Numbered from the stretch's first letter, positions 46,449 through 55,501 are shown. The stretch: DNA of 64,000 nt from Mariniflexile gromovii (GCF_017814435.1 NZ_JAGJCB010000003.1:248001-312000); one strand, 5' to 3'. Made by a program: numbers and translations. Notes: generated by a model from the letters alone, not told the origin.

Positions 46449-48767
46449 CTAATAATTTTCAAAAGCGAATCGAGCCAGTAAATAACTAACAGTTGATTCG
46501 GCACCTTGATTTAAATTTACATTTTGTTCTTCCAAACCATCATGACACCCACCGGTACAAGGATTATAAATAATTTGTTTAAGTTGATTATTTCCTAAAA
46601 ACCAACTGAATGCAATTTCCATCTTGTCATCATAACCTTCAAAAGGGAATATAATATTGAATTCTTTCAATGCTAAAATCGTATAAGCTACATCTATAGG
46701 TTGTTCACCACCGTTATGAACAGCTTTATCTTCAAAGCCTTTAATTAACCAAGATTGATTTGAAATTACTCTAATACAATCCTCCGTAAAAATTTTAGAA
46801 AGTAAAAAGTCAAACGATTCTTTGGCAATGTATTTATAACGTGTATCTCCTGTTGCCTTCCAAGCATATAGTAAGGATTCGGGTAGTACACTATTGGCAT
46901 ATGTTAGGTAGGGCTCAAACCAATTCCAAGTATTTTCAGAATGGAAATTATAAAGCTCGACAAGCTTATTGGCTGCGTCATTTATATTTTCATTAATTTT
47001 TTTATCGTCCATTTTCAGATTAAAATAATACAAACCTTTAATTGCAAAGGCTAAAGCACGGGGCGATTTAAAATGTTTCGCATTTAAATTAAATTGATTG
47101 ATGGCACATTTAATATTTTGAAGTAAGGTAATGTCCAAATCTATGCTTTCTTCCATCAAATAGTAGGTGTAACCCAAAGCCCAAATACCTCGACCATTGG
47201 AATCTTCTAAGTTTACCTCATTGTTTTGCTTGGTAAATTTTTTATTTTTATCTACATAGTTTAAAAATAAACCGTTATCTCGTTGGCATTTTAAAATGAA
47301 ATTAGCGTAGGTTTTAATCAATTTTAATTCTGTAGGATCTTGGGTTAATTTATAACATTTACAAGCCGCTATAAGAGCTCTGGCATTGTCATCTAAAGTG
47401 TATCCAGATTCTATATCGGGCGTATTGATTTTTGAAAACTGAATGATGCCCACATCTGGAGTCATCGTTTTTAAGTGATTTAAATTTATCTTAGGTTTTT
47501 TGTATTTTAATTTTAGAGGTTTTTCTATTAGGTCTGAAAAAACGTGGGCATGTGATATTGCTGCATTTTCCCAAGATGTGGAAGCGGATGCATGTAAACC
47601 TTTCATTCTCATCGTGTGTTTTAAATCATCATCATTCAATAATCCTATAACTTTCTCTGCCAATTGTTTTGAGTTTCCAAAGTCAAATAATAAACCATTT
47701 CCATTATTCAAAACCTCGGTAGCATGAGGGATGGGTGTGGAGACAATAGGGCATCCGCAACTCACTGCATAAGAAAAAGTGCCACTTACCGCTTGGTTTG
47801 GGTCTTTTGATGTAAACACATAACAATCTGATAATTGTAAATATTCCAATAACTCCGGGAGGGGCGCAAACTTATTTACAAATTTAACATGGTCCGTCAA
47901 TTTTAATGTTTCAACTTTTTCTATTAAATAATCTCTGTAAACATCACCTTCTTGATTAAAAAGTGTTGGATGCGTTTTGCCTACTATTAAATAAATCACT
48001 TCAGGATGCTCTTCAATAATTACGGGTAAAGCATCTAGAGTTGTTTCTATACTCTTCCCAGGTCCTAAAAAACCAAACGTAGAAATGACCTTTCTGTTGG
48101 CAACATTATATTTTTCTTTAAGAGTTTGTTTTTCTTGATGTTGGACTAAATGAGTACCATGAGATATAATTTTAATTTTTTCAGGATTTACACCGTAAGT
48201 GTTTATTAATAATTCTGAAGACGATTTTGTCATAACCGTTACCATTTTGCATAATGAGACTAAGTCCTTTACATGTTGTTCCAACTCTTTGTTTGGACTA
48301 GGTAACACTGTGTGAAAGGCTATAACTATAGGTTTTGTAATACTCTTAAGAAAATTTATAAAAGCTTTTTCATTGTTTTTAAATAGACCGAATTCATGTT
48401 GTATCATGACTAATTCAATATCATTACTTGCATTAATTTTATTAGTAATGGAGGCAAAATCTTGTAAATTATCCGTGTTTAGAACCAAATCAACATCTTT
48501 TGTTCCATAGCTATGGTTTTCAATATTTGATTCTAAAGCACATATCTTTATATCAAAACAATCTTCAAAGGTGCTATCAAGTGCATTTTTTAAATCATAA
48601 CTATAGGTTGCTATGCCACACTCTCTTGGAGGATAGGTAGTTAGCATGAGTACTTTAGGTAATTCCTTAGAAAATGTTTTATCAATATTTATTTTATTTT
48701 TAAATGCAGTTTTCTTTTTAAGGGGGCGTGAAGTTATTTTACTTTTAATGTTTATATCTCGTTTCAT
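46449..48767 (-). CDS. GT4 glycosyltransferase fused to an alpha/alpha-toroid domain
   Basis: A 772-residue cytosolic protein. After a basic start, a GT-B glycosyltransferase of family 4 occupies about residues 38-410. It opens with VLMLTTYPPRECGIATYSYDL, and the donor-site Glu motif lies in the ..EVLNNGNGLLFDFGN.. segment (about 345-365). A C-terminal half (about 425-772) looks like an (alpha/alpha)6 toroid with conserved WFEPYLTYANSVLPESLLYAW and NLNQGAESTVSYLLAR. Such fusions occur next to GH130 genes in other Bacteroidota and soil bacteria. Inference: it makes or remodels a mannoside that the two GH130 proteins handle. Acceptor and product are unknown. Confidence 0.85.
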   Translation of the reverse strand: MKRDINIKSKITSRPLKKKTAFKNKINIDKTFSKELPKVLMLTTYPPRECGIATYSYDLKNALDSTFEDCFDIKICALESNIENHSYGTKDVDLVLNTDNLQDFASITNKINASNDIELVMIQHEFGLFKNNEKAFINFLKSITKPIVIAFHTVLPSPNKELEQHVKDLVSLCKMVTVMTKSSSELLINTYGVNPEKIKIISHGTHLVQHQEKQTLKEKYNVANRKVISTFGFLGPGKSIETTLDALPVIIEEHPEVIYLIVGKTHPTLFNQEGDVYRDYLIEKVETLKLTDHVKFVNKFAPLPELLEYLQLSDCYVFTSKDPNQAVSGTFSYAVSCGCPIVSTPIPHATEVLNNGNGLLFDFGNSKQLAEKVIGLLNDDDLKHTMRMKGLHASASTSWENAAISHAHVFSDLIEKPLKLKYKKPKINLNHLKTMTPDVGIIQFSKINTPDIESGYTLDDNARALIAACKCYKLTQDPTELKLIKTYANFILKCQRDNGLFLNYVDKNKKFTKQNNEVNLEDSNGRGIWALGYTYYLMEESIDLDITLLQNIKCAINQFNLNAKHFKSPRALAFAIKGLYYFNLKMDDKKINENINDAANKLVELYNFHSENTWNWFEPYLTYANSVLPESLLYAWKATGDTRYKYIAKESFDFLLSKIFTEDCIRVISNQSWLIKGFEDKAVHNGGEQPIDVAYTILALKEFNIIFPFEGYDDKMEIAFSWFLGNNQLKQIIYNPCTGGCHDGLEEQNVNLNQGAESTVSYLLARFAFENY

Positions 48768-49062
48768 AATTTAAAATAATTAGGTTTTATAATGTCTAGT
48801 AAAATTTACTTTCAGAGTAAGCTTGAACATGACGGTAGCTAAATTAAAAACCCAAAATCCAAACTATTATCCTTAAAAAGAAATTTGTTAACCCAATCGA
48901 GCTTTTATTTTAAAGTCCATGGATTCAAAAAGAAAAAACAGACCGTTGTGGTAGAACCATAATTATATGTTGAAAACTTAATTGTGTTAATTTTAAAATC
49001 AATTAAGTTTATAAGTTCCTCTTTTTCGTTTTTAATTTGACATCTATCAAAATAATTATATT
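48768..49062. other. Divergent intergenic region between GT4 fusion and SDR
   Basis: 295 AT-rich bases. TAAATTTT on the minus strand just upstream of the GT4 gene and TTAATTTG near 49031 on the plus strand are each one base off a -7 box. Nothing else is recognised. Confidence 0.45.
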
Positions 49063-49911
49063 ATGAAAAAGCCAAATGAGTTTCCTGAACAAAAGCAAAA
49101 ACAACCTGGGAAGGAACATAAAATGATACCAAAACCTATATTAATACGTAAAAATTATAAAGGGTCTAATAAATTAAAAGACAAAGTAGCCTTAATTACA
49201 GGAGGAGATAGTGGAATTGGCGCTAGTGCTGTGTTACACTTTGCAAAAGAAGGAGCTAATATTGCCTTCGCTTATTTAGAAGAGACAAAAGATGCAGAAT
49301 CCATAAAGCAACAAGTAGAGGAAATGGGAAGAAAATGTTTACTTATAAAAACTGATTTAACCCAAGAAGTTAATTGTGATTTTTGTGTTCAAGCTTGTAT
49401 CGAGGAATATGGCCAATTAAATATAGTGGTCAATAATGCTGCCATGCAATTTCCGCAAGATTCATTATCTAATATAACGAGAAAGCAATTACATAAAACT
49501 TTTGAGACAAATATATACCCATACTTCTATTTAACTAAAGCAGCATTAGAATATTTAACTGAAGGAGATGCAATCATTAATACTAGTTCAGTAACAGCAT
49601 ATAGAGGAAGCGAACATTTAGTTGATTATGCAAGTACCAAAGGAGCTATAGTAAGTTTTACAAGATCTCTATCGGCACAATTAGCCCCTAAAAAAATACG
49701 TGTGAACGGTGTGGCTCCAGGGCCTATTTGGACACCACTTATCCCAGCGAGTTTTGACGATGTATCTGATTTTGGTCAAGATACTCCTTTAGAGAGAGCA
49801 GGACAACCTAGTGAAGTAGGTCCAGCTTATGTTTTTTTAGCATGTGAAGACAGTAGTTATATTACTGGTCAATTTATACATGTTAATGGGGGTGAAATCA
49901 TTGGGGGTTAA
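49063..49911 (+). CDS. Short-chain dehydrogenase/reductase (YghA/YdaD-like)
   Basis: A 282-residue NAD(P)-dependent oxidoreductase of the classical SDR type with a 38-residue N-terminal extension. Cofactor motif TGGDSGIG is at residues 46-53, NNAAM is near 125 and the catalytic Tyr189-x3-Lys193 lies in DYASTKGA. The proteins closest in pattern (YghA, YdaD, GsiB-neighbour SDRs) are general-stress oxidoreductases on aldehydes or sugars. The substrate is not deducible. The next gene, a SemiSWEET, follows after 54 bases. Confidence 0.92.
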   Translation: MKKPNEFPEQKQKQPGKEHKMIPKPILIRKNYKGSNKLKDKVALITGGDSGIGASAVLHFAKEGANIAFAYLEETKDAESIKQQVEEMGRKCLLIKTDLTQEVNCDFCVQACIEEYGQLNIVVNNAAMQFPQDSLSNITRKQLHKTFETNIYPYFYLTKAALEYLTEGDAIINTSSVTAYRGSEHLVDYASTKGAIVSFTRSLSAQLAPKKIRVNGVAPGPIWTPLIPASFDDVSDFGQDTPLERAGQPSEVGPAYVFLACEDSSYITGQFIHVNGGEIIGG

Positions 49912-49965
49912 ACTTCGCGAATTTTATTTGTTATAATATAAACTATTAAGATATATGTGATATTT

Positions 49966-50232
49966 ATGAACATAGAAGACATTGTTGGGATTTTGGCAGG
50001 AGTATTTACCACAATAGCGGTAATGCCACAAATATGGAAAGCGGTAAAAACACGAAGTGTGAAAGATGTTAATCCCTATATGTTTGTGATTTTATGTTTA
50101 GGGGTAGGATTATGGACTTTTTACGGTATTTTAAAAAAAGATTGGCCCATTATTATTACAAACGGTATTTCTTTAATTCTTAATGCAATCATGTTGTATT
50201 TAGTAGTTTCTTCCTCATATAAAAAGAATTGA
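49966..50232 (+). CDS. SemiSWEET sugar transporter
   Basis: An 88-residue protein from the ATG at 49966. A GTG nine bases earlier is less likely. Three transmembrane helices form one PQ-loop/MtN3 repeat: GILAGVFTTIAVMPQIWKAVKTRSVKDVNPYMF (PQ at about residues 23-24), then VILCLGVGLWTFYGILKKDWPIIITNG. SemiSWEETs act as dimers that carry sugars down their gradient through the inner membrane. With two GH130 proteins and a GT4 nearby, it could carry the sugar that these enzymes use (inference). Confidence 0.9.
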   Translation: MNIEDIVGILAGVFTTIAVMPQIWKAVKTRSVKDVNPYMFVILCLGVGLWTFYGILKKDWPIIITNGISLILNAIMLYLVVSSSYKKN

Positions 50233-50608
50233 TATTATCTGCATAATTTATTTTATTGGGGTTTTTCAACTTTATAGTTTGTTCGAATTATTTAAAAAAT
50301 ACTCCTGTTAAAGTTAGGGCATTGTGCCTATTTGAGTTACTAATTTTATTTATAGCGCACTTTTAAACACATGCCAATGTATAATTTTATTAAAAATTAT
50401 ACTCAGCATGCTTTTTTATTCATATCAATCACTTTTATAAAGCATAATGTTGGTAGTGTTTAATTAATAAATACTCTACTAAAATTAACTGGTTGGATTC
50501 AGGATGTGATTAGCGGTTTTTGAATATGATTAATAAGAGGTCAGTAATTATTCAGTGCATAATGCAAGATGAAACGCATTGTGACCACATTATAATAAAA
50601 TTAATATT
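50233..50608. other. Intergenic region before the YqcI/YcgG gene
   Basis: 376 AT-rich bases without an open frame of note. A 9-bp stem TATAATTTT (50380-50388) / AAAATTATA (50393-50401) may be a terminator of the SemiSWEET transcript. No clear promoter boxes are seen. Confidence 0.5.
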
Positions 50609-51271
50609 ATGAATCAGCAAGAGTCAAATAAAATTCAACTTGAATATAAAAATTTTATCCTTAATAAAAAGCACCCCTGTATCATGGCAAATTCTGTTTT
50701 TGCTATGAACAATTATCAATTAAAAATTTATGATGATATTCATTCGGATTATGTTATCAATCCCATACTTTTAAATATAGAAAGTTATTTGAATAATTAT
50801 GATTATGATTCCAAAGAGTTTGAATCTTTAATTATATGTTTTAAAGATAATAAATTTGAAACGGAACTAGAATTTGAGAAAGCTCTATGGGATTTTTTAC
50901 AAAAAATTCACAACCAAGATGATAAACCCTGGGATGAAAATGTAAGTTCAGATCCAAATGATCCAAATTTCAGCTTTAGTATAAAAGGAAAAGCTTTTTA
51001 TATTATTGGAATGCATCCAAACAGTTCAAGATTGGCTCGAAAAGCCCCTTATTGCACTATAGTCTTTAATTTACATTGGCAATTTGAAAAGTTAAGGGAA
51101 ATGGGAATTTATCAACGTGTTAAGAAAAGAATACGCCAACGCGATAAGAAATTACAAGGGTTTATAAACCCAGTTTTAGCCGATTTTGGGTCAGATACTG
51201 AAACGAAACAATATAGTGGAAGGGAAGTAAAGCAAGAGTGGAAGTGTCCTTTTCATACTAATAATATATAA
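50609..51271 (+). CDS. YqcI/YcgG (GntA-like) heme-dependent N-hydroxylase-family protein
   Basis: A 220-residue protein of the YqcI/YcgG family. Recognisable parts are FILNKKHPCIMANSVF (residues about 17-32), SFSIKGKAFYIIGMHPNSSRLARKAPY (about 125-150), NLHWQFEKLREMGIYQRVKKRIRQRDKKLQG (about 156-186) and the C-terminal EWKCPFH. The characterised member GntA is a heme enzyme that N-hydroxylates the guanidino group of a pre-guanitoxin intermediate. The exact substrate here is unknown, but an N-hydroxylation of a guanidino or similar compound is plausible. It is four bases from a DUF1989 gene, so the two are almost certainly one operon. Other guanitoxin genes are not in the window. Confidence 0.87.
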   Translation: MNQQESNKIQLEYKNFILNKKHPCIMANSVFAMNNYQLKIYDDIHSDYVINPILLNIESYLNNYDYDSKEFESLIICFKDNKFETELEFEKALWDFLQKIHNQDDKPWDENVSSDPNDPNFSFSIKGKAFYIIGMHPNSSRLARKAPYCTIVFNLHWQFEKLREMGIYQRVKKRIRQRDKKLQGFINPVLADFGSDTETKQYSGREVKQEWKCPFHTNNI

Positions 51272-51275
51272 ACAT

Positions 51276-51908
51276 ATGAGTGCAATAAATACAATACCAC
51301 CTCAAACGGGCGCAGCTTTTGAAATTGGAAAAGGAGATATACTTACAGTAATTGATCCGTTTGGAAAACAAGTAAGCGATATGGTTCTTTTTAATAAAGC
51401 TGATAAAAAAGAAAAGATTTCCTCAGGTAAAACAATGGATTTTGAAGAAACTATTTTACTAACAAAAGGAAATTATTTATGGAGTAATCGTTCACAAAAG
51501 ATGATGGAAATCATAGAGGATACCAACGGCAGAAATGATTTTTTGTTGGCACCTTGTAGTCCTGAAACTTTCCAAATTATGTATAATAATCCATCATACC
51601 ATCCAAGTTGTTTAGAAAACCTAAATAAAAATTTGCTTCAATTCGATATAGAGATTGATGATATTCCTACTGCATTTAACATATTTATGAATGTTCAATT
51701 TGATAAAGAAGGAAAGCTGAAAGTTTTACCCCCAACCTCAAAAGAAGGGGATTTAATACGTTTTAAAGCTGAAATGGATTTGATAGTAGGATTGACTGCA
51801 TGTTCCGCAGAGGATAGTAATGGGGGGATTTTTAAGCCTATTCATTTCATTGTAACCACATCAGAAGGAATTATTAAGGATATACCAGATTTTAATAAAT
51901 CATCTTAG
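51276..51908 (+). CDS. DUF1989 (urea-carboxylase-associated / carboxyguanidine-deiminase family) protein
   Basis: A 210-residue protein of DUF1989. The family signature is clear: AAFEIGKGDILTVIDPFGKQVSDMVLFN (about residues 13-40), TKGNYLWSNRSQKMMEI, FLLAPCSPETF (about 89-99), YHPSCLENL and DLIVGLTACSAEDSNGG (about 168-184). Cysteines in these positions are metal or catalytic candidates. Characterised relatives include CgdA/CgdB subunits that remove ammonia from carboxyguanidine in guanidine breakdown. A single subunit is encoded here. Coupling with a guanidine-N-hydroxylase-like gene points to guanidino-compound metabolism. Confidence 0.85.
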   Translation: MSAINTIPPQTGAAFEIGKGDILTVIDPFGKQVSDMVLFNKADKKEKISSGKTMDFEETILLTKGNYLWSNRSQKMMEIIEDTNGRNDFLLAPCSPETFQIMYNNPSYHPSCLENLNKNLLQFDIEIDDIPTAFNIFMNVQFDKEGKLKVLPPTSKEGDLIRFKAEMDLIVGLTACSAEDSNGGIFKPIHFIVTTSEGIIKDIPDFNKSS

Positions 51909-51983
51909 TTCTAAGACAGATAAAAACTACTGAGCGGAAAATTTAAAGAAATTATAATATTCCATTATTAAACTTTTAAAGTC

Positions 51984-52472
51984 ATGCATATATTTCATTA
52001 TTTACTTGCTTTATTTATTTCTGTTGGTGCTATGACGATGTTTAGTGCGATAATGAGTATTAAGTTTAAGTCCGAATTTAAAGAACACGTACTTCTTTCA
52101 AAATTAATAAGTAACAAATCTTTAAAACAAAAAGAAAGTGCGGGTCATTTAATATTTGGTTGGTTTCTGCACTTTCTTATAGGAGGTTTCTTTTTAGTGA
52201 TATATAAACTTTTATGGAATTATACAGAATTAATTCAAAGTGTGTTAGGATCCGTATTGTATGGTGTTCTCATAGGTATAATAGGAGTAGCGGGATGGTT
52301 TATTCTTTTTAAATTAGATTCTCACCCACCGGATATTAATTATAAGGTGTTTTATTTTCAGCTTATTATTGCTCACGTTTTTTTTAGTTTAGGTAATTTT
52401 TCTATTTTTTTATTTCAATATAAGGAGTGTTTGTATTATAGAATTTTTAATTATATAGCATGTCAGATTTAG
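51984..52472 (+). CDS. Four-helix membrane protein, unknown
   Basis: A 162-residue integral membrane protein with hydrophobic segments near residues 4-25, 55-78, 85-108 and 120-143, and a conserved-looking HLIFGWFLHFLIGGFFLVIYKLLW. I do not recognise a family. It begins 75 bases after the DUF1989 gene, and its 3' end overlaps the next GH130 gene by 13 bases, so it is translationally coupled to it. It could help deliver the sugar substrate (inference). Confidence 0.72.
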   Translation: MHIFHYLLALFISVGAMTMFSAIMSIKFKSEFKEHVLLSKLISNKSLKQKESAGHLIFGWFLHFLIGGFFLVIYKLLWNYTELIQSVLGSVLYGVLIGIIGVAGWFILFKLDSHPPDINYKVFYFQLIIAHVFFSLGNFSIFLFQYKECLYYRIFNYIACQI

Positions 52473-53506
52473 CCATTCGATGTAAACAAAATCCATTATT
52501 ATCTCCAATAGATTTAAAGCCCAGTAATCAGAATATGATTATTACATGTTTATTAAATCCTGGTGTATTTGAATTTAAAGGTAAAACAGGATTACTTGTG
52601 CGGGTTGCAGAGCGTACAATTCAGAAAGAAGAAATGCTTTCGGTACCCGTTTACAATTATCAAGGCTTCGTCGAAATTCTGGATTTTAATTTGAATGACC
52701 CCAAACTGAATGCGTCCGATGCAAGAGTTATTTCATACGATGGAAAGGATTATTTAACAACTATTTCGCATTTGAGGTTACTTTTTAGTGAAGATGGTGT
52801 AAACTTTAAAGAAGACAGAGACTATCCCTCCATTTTTGGAGAAGGAGAATATGAATCCTATGGTATAGAAGATTGCCGGGTTGCCAAAATCGAGGATATT
52901 TATCACTTAACCTATACCATGGTTTCGGCCAATGGGGTGGGGGTTGGTTTAAGAACCACAAAAGATTGGAAAACCTTTGAAAAGAAAGGCATGATTTTTT
53001 GTCCCCACAATAAGGATTGTGCTCTTTTTGAAGAAAAAATCAATGGCAAATATTATGCACTTCATAGACCCAGTAGTCCGCAATTAGGCGGAAATTATAT
53101 ATGGCTTGCAGATTCGCCAGATGGTATTCATTGGGGCAACCATAAGTGTATTGCAAAAACGCGGGATGGTAAGTTTGACAGTAAGCGATTGGGAGCAGGG
53201 GCAGCCCCCATTAAAACCGACAAAGGCTGGTTAGAAATTTACCATGGAGCCACAGAAGAACATAGGTACTGTTTGGGTGCTATTTTATTGGACTTAGAGA
53301 ATCCTTCAAAAGTCATTGCTCGGTCTGAAGCACCTATTATGGAACCTGTAGCAGTCTATGAACAAACAGGTTTTTTTGGAAATGTTGTTTTCACCAATGG
53401 CCATATTGTGGACGGAGATACCATCAAAATGTATTATGGGGCATCCGATGAACATGTATGTTTAGCAAACTTTTCAATTGAAGACATATTAAAATCACTC
53501 GAATAA
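52460..53506 (+). CDS. GH130-family glycoside phosphorylase-like protein (short form)
   Basis: A 348-residue five-bladed beta-propeller protein of GH130, the length of the classical mannosylglucose and mannosyl-mannose phosphorylases. Predicted catalytic Asp138 lies in YGIEDCRVAKIEDIYHLTYT. The phosphate-site motif CPHNKDCALFEEKINGKYYALHRPSSP is well kept, and YHGATEEHRYCLGAILLDLENPSKV follows. These features favour a working beta-mannoside phosphorylase over a hydrolase. It is the second GH130 in 9 kb and lies outside the GT4-GH130 pair. Confidence 0.92.
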   Translation: MSDLAIRCKQNPLLSPIDLKPSNQNMIITCLLNPGVFEFKGKTGLLVRVAERTIQKEEMLSVPVYNYQGFVEILDFNLNDPKLNASDARVISYDGKDYLTTISHLRLLFSEDGVNFKEDRDYPSIFGEGEYESYGIEDCRVAKIEDIYHLTYTMVSANGVGVGLRTTKDWKTFEKKGMIFCPHNKDCALFEEKINGKYYALHRPSSPQLGGNYIWLADSPDGIHWGNHKCIAKTRDGKFDSKRLGAGAAPIKTDKGWLEIYHGATEEHRYCLGAILLDLENPSKVIARSEAPIMEPVAVYEQTGFFGNVVFTNGHIVDGDTIKMYYGASDEHVCLANFSIEDILKSLE

Positions 53507-53591
53507 TCATAGTATTAAGCATTAAAAAAATATCGTAATAATGATAATATTAAAGTATTTCCCAAAAAATATTTAAAATAGAGATTGCGTG

Positions 53592-54182
53592 ATGGAAGAA
53601 GTAAATATTTTACCTTTTGATGGGGAGGCCTATTACTATGGCAAAATGCTCAGTAATAAGAGCGCTATAAATTATTTTAATAGACTAATGCACACTATCC
53701 CATGGGAACATGATAAAATATCTATGTTTGGAAAATTGATAATTACCAAAAGAAAAGTAGCTTGGTACGGAGATAAACCATTTGGATATACTTATTCAAA
53801 AACCACAAAATATGCACTCCCGTGGACACTTGAGCTATTGGATTTAAAGAAATTGATTGAGAGAAAAACGGGCGAAACATTTAACTCCTGTCTCCTAAAC
53901 CTCTATCATAATGGTGAGGAAGGTATGGGTTGGCATAGTGACAATGAAAAAGATTTAATAAAGAACGCGTCTATTGGTTCATTAAGTTTAGGGGCTGAAA
54001 GAATGTTTTCGTTCAAACATAAAAAAACAAAAAAATTGGTTTCTCTTTATCTGGAAAATGGGAGTTTATTACTTATGAAAGGGACGACACAAACTAACTG
54101 GTTACATCGTTTACCATCTACAAAAAATGTGAATGCTCCCAGAATAAATTTAACATTTAGGAATATGATTGAAGATATTTAA
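53592..54182 (+). CDS. AlkB-like 2-oxoglutarate/Fe(II) dioxygenase
   Basis: A 196-residue oxygenase from the ATG at 53592; the in-frame GTG just before it is not needed. The iron ligands are His115 and Asp117 (GWHSDNEK) and His172 (WLHRLP). The 2-oxoglutarate residues are in PRINLTFR (Arg184, Arg190). The nucleotide-recognition lid segment is ILPFDGEAYYYGKML near the N-terminus. AlkB enzymes remove alkyl groups from DNA or RNA bases. It precedes a GIY-YIG nuclease fusion in convergent orientation, two bases away, so the two share a 3' end. Confidence 0.92.
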   Translation: MEEVNILPFDGEAYYYGKMLSNKSAINYFNRLMHTIPWEHDKISMFGKLIITKRKVAWYGDKPFGYTYSKTTKYALPWTLELLDLKKLIERKTGETFNSCLLNLYHNGEEGMGWHSDNEKDLIKNASIGSLSLGAERMFSFKHKKTKKLVSLYLENGSLLLMKGTTQTNWLHRLPSTKNVNAPRINLTFRNMIEDI

Positions 54183-54184
54183 TT

Positions 54185-55501
54185 TTAGTTTATTTCGCTA
54201 TCTAACAAGATAATACATTCCTCTGCATATTTTTTATGGAGGCCATTAATTATTCGGGTGGTATCATAATTGTTTGATTGAGGGTTAAGAAAACCAAGAA
54301 TGTCATTCTCATTGTTTATGGTTTCGCATTTATCAATAAACCCATAGCCTTGATAAATACCGTTAATTGTATAAATAAAGGCATCCTCATTACCATTTCT
54401 CCCTTTTAGTTTAAATATTTTTCTCGATTTTCTATTTTTCCATTCATCAAATGCGAGATTAAACCTCCTATTATAACCATCAATGCTTTCTGTTCCAGCG
54501 CATACACATGGAAGATTGTGTTTAGTAACTTTGGAACATGGTCCCAAAACTGTTTCAAGACTGCATAGTTTTCGGCATAAATTGTAAGAGAGGCAGAAAT
54601 TATTTAAAGATTCTTTTACAGAAATCCTATTAAAATATTTTTCGGATACATTATCCTTAAAATCTTTACGGGTTATTTTAACGCTATAAATTCCTTTTGC
54701 TGTTTCACCTCTAACAATAATAAATGGGGAGGCATCTAAAAGTTGTTGGGTATTGTAAATAGGTTTTAATTTTTTAATCCTTGCGGATTCCATAAGTTGG
54801 GCTATCAAATCGGTACCACTATATTCCACAACAATGTCATGTATTTGTGAATAATCTATATTATTAAATCTTTTACCGTTTGAAAAATGATTTTGTAAAC
54901 GTTTCCGAATATTCTTTGCTTTACCTACATATATCACTTCATTTCTCTCATTTAAAAAGTAATATATACCAGGCTGCATCTTGAATTTGGATAAATTCGG
55001 TATTAATAAGTTGTTGTGTGATGCCTTATCTTCTTTTGATTTAATAAGTTTTTGTGAATAATAATTTTGCATACAATTAATATACTTAATCCCATAAGCA
55101 CGACTATCTATGTTATGTGGTAATGAGGTACTGTAAATAGTTTCAATACTGGCTACATCTAAATTATTACAAAGTATGATTGGCTTAATATCAAAATTAT
55201 ATCCAATTACAATAAACTGGGATTTTAATAAGTTAAATTGTTCAGCATGCGAAAAAACCAATTGCTTATTTATAAAAATATCCAAGAGTTCATCAGCAAT
55301 ATCAAAAAATAGGGGATAGTTTAAAAGTTCCCTTCTATCTAGCTCATGTTCCAAAAATTTAGCTTTAGGAATTACTGCTTCAGATCTAAATGAAAATTCA
55401 GTAATATCATCTAAATCCATGCCATGGCCAATAAAAATCCTAAAAGGAATTTTAGTTTTACTATTTATTTTAATGGTTTGTATGTAAATAAATTTCATCA
55501 T
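54185..55501 (-). CDS. Degenerate DnaQ-type exonuclease domain fused to a GIY-YIG nuclease domain
   Basis: A 438-residue protein. Residues about 1-110 align in pattern with DnaQ-family exonucleases. The first metal motif DxE reads YIQTIK and the internal NxxFD reads HAEQFN, so the acidic residues are lost. A UvrC/Cho-like GIY-YIG domain follows: GIYYFLNERNEVIYVGKAKNIRKRL (about 178-202), with Arg, Glu238 and Asn250 as expected catalytic residues. The C-terminal part has Cys-rich patches (LCRKLCSLE, PCVCAG) that resemble the UvrC/Cho lesion-binding region. It may nick damaged DNA with the exonuclease part kept as a binding module. The start is one of three adjacent codons. Confidence 0.82.
   Translation of the reverse strand: MMKFIYIQTIKINSKTKIPFRIFIGHGMDLDDITEFSFRSEAVIPKAKFLEHELDRRELLNYPLFFDIADELLDIFINKQLVFSHAEQFNLLKSQFIVIGYNFDIKPIILCNNLDVASIETIYSTSLPHNIDSRAYGIKYINCMQNYYSQKLIKSKEDKASHNNLLIPNLSKFKMQPGIYYFLNERNEVIYVGKAKNIRKRLQNHFSNGKRFNNIDYSQIHDIVVEYSGTDLIAQLMESARIKKLKPIYNTQQLLDASPFIIVRGETAKGIYSVKITRKDFKDNVSEKYFNRISVKESLNNFCLSYNLCRKLCSLETVLGPCSKVTKHNLPCVCAGTESIDGYNRRFNLAFDEWKNRKSRKIFKLKGRNGNEDAFIYTINGIYQGYGFIDKCETINNENDILGFLNPQSNNYDTTRIINGLHKKYAEECIILLDSEIN

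Noticed and set aside
50609..51271. Guanitoxin biosynthesis cluster
   Set aside because: Only a family-level GntA homologue is present. None of the other pathway genes is nearby, so toxin production is not supported.
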